Below, one piece after another: positions 59,413 through 64,000 of a DNA stretch of 64,000 nt. The DNA is taken from NCBI GenBank assembly GCA_028015205.1, contig CM051510.1, positions 31,992,580-32,056,579 of the forward strand, in the 5' to 3' direction. The position numbers and the translations under genes are program-made. The DNA is from Mytilisepta virgata. Its lineage: Eukaryota > Mollusca > Bivalvia > Mytilida > Mytilidae. The notes under the pieces were generated by a model. It did not search any database and was not told the DNA's origin. It saw nothing but the letters and a program-made list of their open reading frames with translations. Within the stretch, counting starts at the first letter, position 1. Every line of letters begins with the position of its first letter.

Positions 59413-60603
59413 CTGGCATGATATAATTGTCAGTAAATTATTGTATGTCTGGGAGGAAAAGAGAAAAGGCTAAAGTGATTATATGACACTGTTTGTCGTA
59501 ACTTTGTAACAAGTTATATAAGTCTATTTAGATATATAAAACGATATATTTATTGAGGTGACGATGGTAGAATAATTTTAATTGAAATATTTACTGACCA
59601 AATAAGACACACAGCTACTAGAAGTTTAATCAATTTTACTTGGCTCATTTAATAAGCAGTATTTTTCTCTCACTAAGACTTAGACATAATATATTTAAAT
59701 TGGTAAACATGTTTTGCATATTAACATTAAACAAACTGGAATTTTTGTCACTGCATCCCATATTTCTAATTCTTTATAACTTATATGCACTTATTTAAAA
59801 AAAAATAATAAAAGCTTTGCTGACTAAAGATTTATTGAAGTTTTAACCACAAAAAAGAATTCATGGCAAATCAAGCTGAAAATGTTATCATAATATTAAA
59901 TGATTTTTTTTTTTTTAAAGCTTAAATTATTTTTGAAACTTTTAATTTATCATATCAGTTCACATTATTAAAATTCAAACAGGCCAACAGGGTGTACATG
60001 TAAATGACTTTTCTTCCTGCATGCAGAAGTTCCGGGATATGATATATCCTAGCATATTTCTTCCTTTAACTGTTTATGTTTATTCCATTAGAAATAAAAT
60101 TCTAGTGTAAAACAGTCATGGAAGTTTTACCCTAGTGTATTTTTACCAAAATGAAAAGGATCCACTGTTACACACACACCCGTCCCAACCCCCAAAGGTG
60201 ACTAAAAATTTACAAAACTCAAAAATGTTCTAATAAAAACTGCAAAAAAATCCAACAAAATATTTTTAAGCCTTGCTAGAATATATATTTTTGAGCATTT
60301 TTGTTTCATTTTCAGGCATTTTGTGGTTTTGTATGATACTCTACAAAACATTTTTATACAAGGCTGTGCAGCAAAGGAACTTATCTTATCCAAATTAACT
60401 CCATATCTCCTTTTCTTTACACATGAACACAGGCACTTGTTCAAGGTTTCAAACAACTTAAAGTGGACAGAAAAACAGAACCTTATCAAGATAATACTGA
60501 ATTGAAAAGCCAAAATATAATTGTTGTTTTAGAAGTTCAAAGAAATATGTGAACAACCGTATATAGGATCAGCAGGTTAATATAATAACAATTAAAGACT
60601 TGT
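59413..60603. other. AT-rich intron of gene X
   Basis: Nothing gene-like beyond chance frames. The 103-codon minus frame at 60202-60513 has no splice boundaries that I trust. Confidence 0.4.
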
Positions 60604-60872
60604 TCTTTGTTTGTTTCGTTGGGGTTTTACGCCGTTTTCAGCACATTTGGCTATTTCGCAGCAGCCAGTTTTTATTGATGGAGGAAGCCGGAGTACTTGG
60701 AGAGAACCAACGACCTTCAGTAGGAAAACTGGCAATCCTTGTCAATTAAGATCGGATTCGAACACACGCCCGCCACAGAAGAGAATCGAACTCACAACCC
60801 TCAGTGTTTACAGGCTAGTGATTGTTAATAGTCATGACAAACTACCTAGAACACTCGGTCATTGAGGCCCCC
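60604..60872 (-). mobile_element. SINE A copy with 12-bp target-site duplication
   Basis: It reads on the minus strand, with the tail (GTTT-like) at 60604 and the tRNA-like head near 60865. A perfect 12-bp direct repeat, TTAAAGACTTGT, lies at 60592-60603 and 60873-60884. The body matches the other three copies. The insertion is in an intron of gene X. Confidence 0.9.
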
Positions 60873-61177
60873 TTAAAGACTTGTGTTATCTGCATTTATT
60901 ATAAGGTACAGAATTATTTAAAATTATTGTACTTCAGGAGGTACTGAAATATTTATGGACCTCCACAATTTGATTTCAGGACCACCTGAAATATTAAAAT
61001 AAATCAAATTTACCACAACCTGAAATATTTTAGGACCCCTATACTTTCAATCCCAGGAGCTCCTAAAATATTTAAGAGGCTTCAAGTGCAAAATGATTAT
61101 CTTTTAAAATAAACAATTTATGAACCCAATCCTGAGTATATTACATGTATTTACATATATTTTCCAATTTGACTTAC
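60873..61177. repeat. 'acctgaaatatt' repeated blocks
   Basis: Between about 60925 and 61075 the block 'ctgaaatatt(a/t)' beside 'ggacc(t/c)cc' occurs three or four times in mixed orientation ('tactgaaatatttatggacc', 'ccacctgaaatatt', 'aacctgaaatattttaggac', 'agctcctaaaatattt'). It is a low-copy local repeat. Confidence 0.5.
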
Positions 61178-61237
61178 CCTGACTGGACCTCTATACCATA
61201 TATCATCCATGCCTTGTGTCAATCTAATCTGTGCACA
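61178..61237 (-). CDS. Internal exon of gene X (60 bp)
   Basis: On the minus strand the acceptor GTTGCATTTTCAG and strong donor CAGG|GTAAGT bracket exactly 60 bases. Only one of three frames is open. It reads CAQIRLTQGMDDIWYRGPVR with no spare bases at either end. The segment is distinctly protein-like and of higher GC than the intron around it. The WYRG core is superficially like a Tudor or SH3-type strand pair, but one 20-residue exon cannot support a family call. It is the most upstream exon of gene X that I can support. More exons should lie beyond 61.2 kb and outside the window. Confidence 0.7.
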
Positions 61238-62089
61238 CTGAAAATGCAACATACAGGTCAAACTTAGTAAGTGTCAAGAAACAGCGATGACAAAAAGTTC
61301 ATAGAGCTGAAAGATATAAAATTTAATTTATCATACAGATACACTAAAAACAAAAATAAAGAGCAAATTCATGAACGTGAAAGATATTAAAGTTAATTTT
61401 ATTCTAAATAAAATGAAATTAATGCACTTAGGAACACTAAAGTTTGTTTATAACACACTTCTATGACAAGGTGTAAATAACTGATTGTGCAATTTTGACT
61501 TTTATGTCTTGTAATATGAAAGAACAGATATGGTGGATTAATACTTAACACAAAATCCCCACATATATACTAGCACATTACAAAACTCCAAACAAAGGAA
61601 AAGTGCTACCATTGGCATTGCTGTGCTTCATCCTAAAGTCACTGTGAGGGGTTCAAAATGGAGAAAAATATCTCACCCTAATATAAGTTTGAGATGGCAT
61701 ATTAGTGCAATTGTAAGAGATCAGAAAGGAATTAAGTCTGTAAATTCTTGACACACCAAAAATAAATCACAAGAACACAACAAAATTCTATCAAATACCT
61801 AAACAAATCTAAATCTAACCTCCAACATGGATGGAGTGAAAATCTGAGTAGTCTACAGTGCAATCTTATCTTTAGGTAGGTATGTGTTGTTTTAAATACC
61901 AACAATGAAGCCAAATCTATTTATTTAAGATTAGACTGCCAGCTTTGTATTCTGTATATTTTGAAATTATTCTGTCCACTTAATATCACCAATCTTCAAC
62001 AATCTACAACAAGATGTACTGTGACCCATTGCCCACTAGTGATACTCCCGCTTATCGATAAGGTAAAAAAATAAACGAAGCCATCTAAC
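61238..62089. other. AT-rich intron, nothing recognised
   Basis: No exon or element is supported here. Confidence 0.4.
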
Positions 62090-62290
62090 AGGAAGTTGAT
62101 GTCGCCTTGGTTCGAAAATGTATCCCATGATATGGCGTATGTATAAAAGGCTTGTGAAAAATTATCAAGTGGCTGTGATGAGCAGTTGCAGAGAAAAGTG
62201 TGAGGAAAAATTTTGTTACGGCCAGAAAGACGGACAAAAGGACAGAACCACAAGGATAAAACAGTATACCCCCCTCTCCTTTGAAGAGGA
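62090..62290 (-). repeat. 'ggggggtatactgtttta' interspersed repeat
   Basis: Read on the minus strand: 'gaggggggtatactgtttta', 'tctgtccttttgtccgtctt', 'aaaatttttcctcacactt' and 'gcaactgctcatcacagcca'. This order is that of a very common bivalve repeat with a GTCCGTC series. The 117-codon frame at 62085-62438 is carried by it. Confidence 0.55.
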
Positions 62291-63044
62291 AGTATAATAA
62301 TGCAGGTATTATTTTATTGGATTTCTGTACATGTTGCAGTAGGATAGAAATATCAACAAGAAGCTGTCTGAGTGACAACAGTCCTAATTTTCCTGCAGCA
62401 ATGTTTGGAGCTCCTTGCCCAACCAACTGAGCATCCACCTGTCATACCTCACAAAACTAATAGCCTAATTTTTTCTGTTGGAAAATCCAGTTGACTATTT
62501 AAATGCAAGACCTTTATATTTGATTAAATTAATATATGATGTTTATAATTTTCAGCTATATAAAAAAAATTGTCTGAAAGTATCTTGAAAATAAGTGACA
62601 ATGTGACTCTTCCGGATGTCCCAGTCAACGTAACTACAATGACCTCGGTAATTATCAGCAAATCTCAGAAACGCACTGAACTCAACTTCTTTTCAAAGAT
62701 GCTGAATACAAACCACAGAGTGAGTTTCAATTTAAGAAAGATTAACGTATTTTTTCGGATGTTAGGTTACTGGCGAATCGACCTATCTAAGACCAGTTCC
62801 TATCATCCCCATCGAACTAAGGTCTGAAATATATGGTACTTCTTCCTGGTCAAAAGGAAATATCATTTTTGGTAATGATCTATTACGGTCTGGATTTCTT
62901 TTTTTAACAGTAGTTAACAAGCACCTAGCTCTGTCACAGTATCCATGGTTACCATGGTTCTTCTTTGTTTTCTTTTTGTTGTTATATACTTCCATATGGC
63001 ATGCTCTGTTAATTTTGAAATTTTTAGTTAATCTGATTCACTGG

Positions 63045-63185
63045 TTGAATACAGTTAATCCTGTGTACAAGGGACCAAAAAAAGGTGCACATTATAAAGA
63101 CGTTAATTTTACAGAATTTGTTCACAACAAGGACATTTTCATAGTTGTCCTTTTTAGACAGGTATTTGCTGTAAAGAGGTGCCAT
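63045..63185 (+). repeat. Spaced 'aagggaccaaaaaaagg' / 'tgtcc...agacaggt' repeat
   Basis: It contains 'acagttaatcctgtgtacaa', 'gggaccaaaaaaaggtgcac', 'ttgtcctttttagacaggt' and 'aaagaggtgcca'. It parallels 47855-47965 and 21790-21945 (minus) as a widespread spaced-motif repeat. Confidence 0.45.
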
Positions 63186-63479
63186 CAAATTCTTGTTTAA
63201 CAGTATTTTTGAAACATCATTGGTGTGGGTTATTTGATCTCACTGAGTCTCCAACTGCAAAAAATGGAAGTTGTTGAAAATTGTTCAGCCACAAAAAGCA
63301 TCTTTGATGTTCATGCATTATTAATTACTTACCAAAATGTTTTTTGCACAACATTCAAAGGACATTGGACAATATAAAGTAATCTCTAGCATTTTCCATC
63401 AACCATCACTTGAACATTATCTGAAATACAATATATATTTTGAGTTTTTCTTTAATAAGAATAAAATTCTCATAAAAAA

Positions 63480-63740
63480 ACATCAAAGTCCCCAAACTCA
63501 GTAATGACAAAAGTGAATACCATTAAAAGTGAAATCCATCTGATGTTTGATCAATCCCAACAACCTGTATATACACTATGAGAATCAGTCAAAGCTATCT
63601 TAAGTTACCATATGACATAGAAATATGATTACGCCAATAAACAAAGTCCAATAACTCTGCAATGATAAAAGTGAAAATTCATCAAAAATGAAAATGAGCT
63701 TCAATTGATCAATCAAAACATTGTGAATAAAAATTGTTAT
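63480..63740 (+). repeat. Two diverged modules of a dispersed repeat
   Basis: The units 'caaagtccccaaactcagta' + 'atgacaaaagtgaa' and 'caaagtccaataactctgca' + 'atgataaaagtgaa' start about 160 bp apart (63484 and 63646), each followed by 'tgatcaatc'. The spacing is like that of the modules in the GAGGCTC elements. Confidence 0.5.
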
Positions 63741-63749
63741 CATATTCAT

Positions 63750-63971
63750 CTCAGGACAAGAACCTGTTGATTTGATATGAATATGAACCCTATTCTGTGC
63801 TAGACCAACACTCTAAGTCAGATTGTTAACATGATAGCTCACAAGGTAACAGTCAGCACGCCAGTAAGACATGTCACCCAACATTATACTGACCGGTCTT
63901 TTGCTATTTCTCCTAAATGTCATCTGCCTGGTAAAGAAGTAGCAAATACCAATATCATTTTTAGAATTCCA
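63750..63971 (-). mobile_element. SINE B, partial copy
   Basis: It contains 'aggacaagaacctgttgat', 'ctgtgctagaccaacactct', 'acattatactgaccggtctt' and 'gtaaagaagtagcaaatacc', in the order of 16103-16674. The tRNA-like head is missing, so this is a 5'-truncated copy. Confidence 0.7.
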
Positions 63972-64000
63972 ATTCAATGCATTTTACAATAACTGAATTA

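Noticed and set aside
62085..62438. 117-codon minus-strand frame
   Set aside because: It runs along a common bivalve interspersed repeat ('ggggggtatactg...gtccgtc').
62570..62827. Plus-strand coding region (ISDNVTLPDVPVNVTT...)
   Set aside because: An in-frame TAA lies between the only nearby acceptor and the frame, and there is no ATG or matching exon.
63336..63422. Minus-strand exon between a GTATTTCAG acceptor and GTAAGT donor
   Set aside because: All three frames contain stops over the full segment, so it could only be untranslated; no other support.

Overview
This is a eukaryotic, AT-rich window with very low coding density and dense interspersed repeats. The best fit is a bivalve mollusc, possibly a mytilid mussel. 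That placement is an inference from remembered repeat families, with no database search. The families are the long element that opens with a GAGGCTC...GCTCACCTGG head and closes with CCAGGTGAGCTAAAA, two tRNA-headed SINE families, the GGGAGACATA hairpin element, the 'gcaggacatgcttaccctt' family and the recurrent GGGAGATAACTC motif. There are no operons, no long ORFs and no bacterial features. Most ORFs of 60-140 codons are chance open frames in AT-rich or repeat DNA.

Genes. Every convincing coding signal lies on the minus strand. Gene X (3' part, about 61.2 kb down to 41.5 kb) has an internal 60-bp exon at 61178-61237, a 59-bp exon at 46827-46885 and a terminal exon ending in TGA at 41572-41717. 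The last two join in phase. A 32-bp candidate at 59381-59412 fits the chain in phase; candidates at 58326-58372 and 48701-48827 are less certain. Gene Y begins downstream on the same strand. An exon at 30915-31095 carries an in-frame upstream stop, an ATG, a signal-peptide-like N-terminus and a consensus GTAAGT donor. A Cys-containing C-terminal exon at 19445-19556 might be its end, but no exons linking the two were found. I do not recognise either protein family.

Repeats, region by region. 0-5 kb: mostly AT-rich spacer, one foldback and one SINE A copy with a 13-bp target-site duplication (TSD). 5.5-12.1 kb: three long GAGGCTC-type elements built from 160-167-bp modules, separated by AT-rich spacer. 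15-16.7 kb: two SINE B copies, the second split by a SINE A insertion. 18-20.6 kb: small hairpins, a GC-rich island, the candidate terminal exon and a 46-bp satellite array. 24.1-27.2 kb: a composite structure with about 170-bp core repeats flanked by palindromic CCGGCTAGCCGG ends, the right end carrying a perfect-period 36-bp array. 28-31 kb: a 391-bp terminal-inverted-repeat (TIR) element, a SINE A copy and the gene Y first exon. 31-41 kb: spacer, small TIR elements and a reverse-transcriptase remnant. 41-48 kb: the gene X tail, TIR elements, and a second 391-bp element inside a long foldback. 48-64 kb: introns of gene X holding minisatellites, a LINE 3' tail, a hairpin/microsatellite element, further SINE copies and a promoter-like site near 54.03 kb.

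The window reads as the introns of one gene, an intergenic gap, the start of a second minus-strand gene, and layered transposon insertions. No unmistakable new biochemical system is present. The most unusual structure is the palindrome-flanked tandem-repeat composite at 24.57-26.49 kb.
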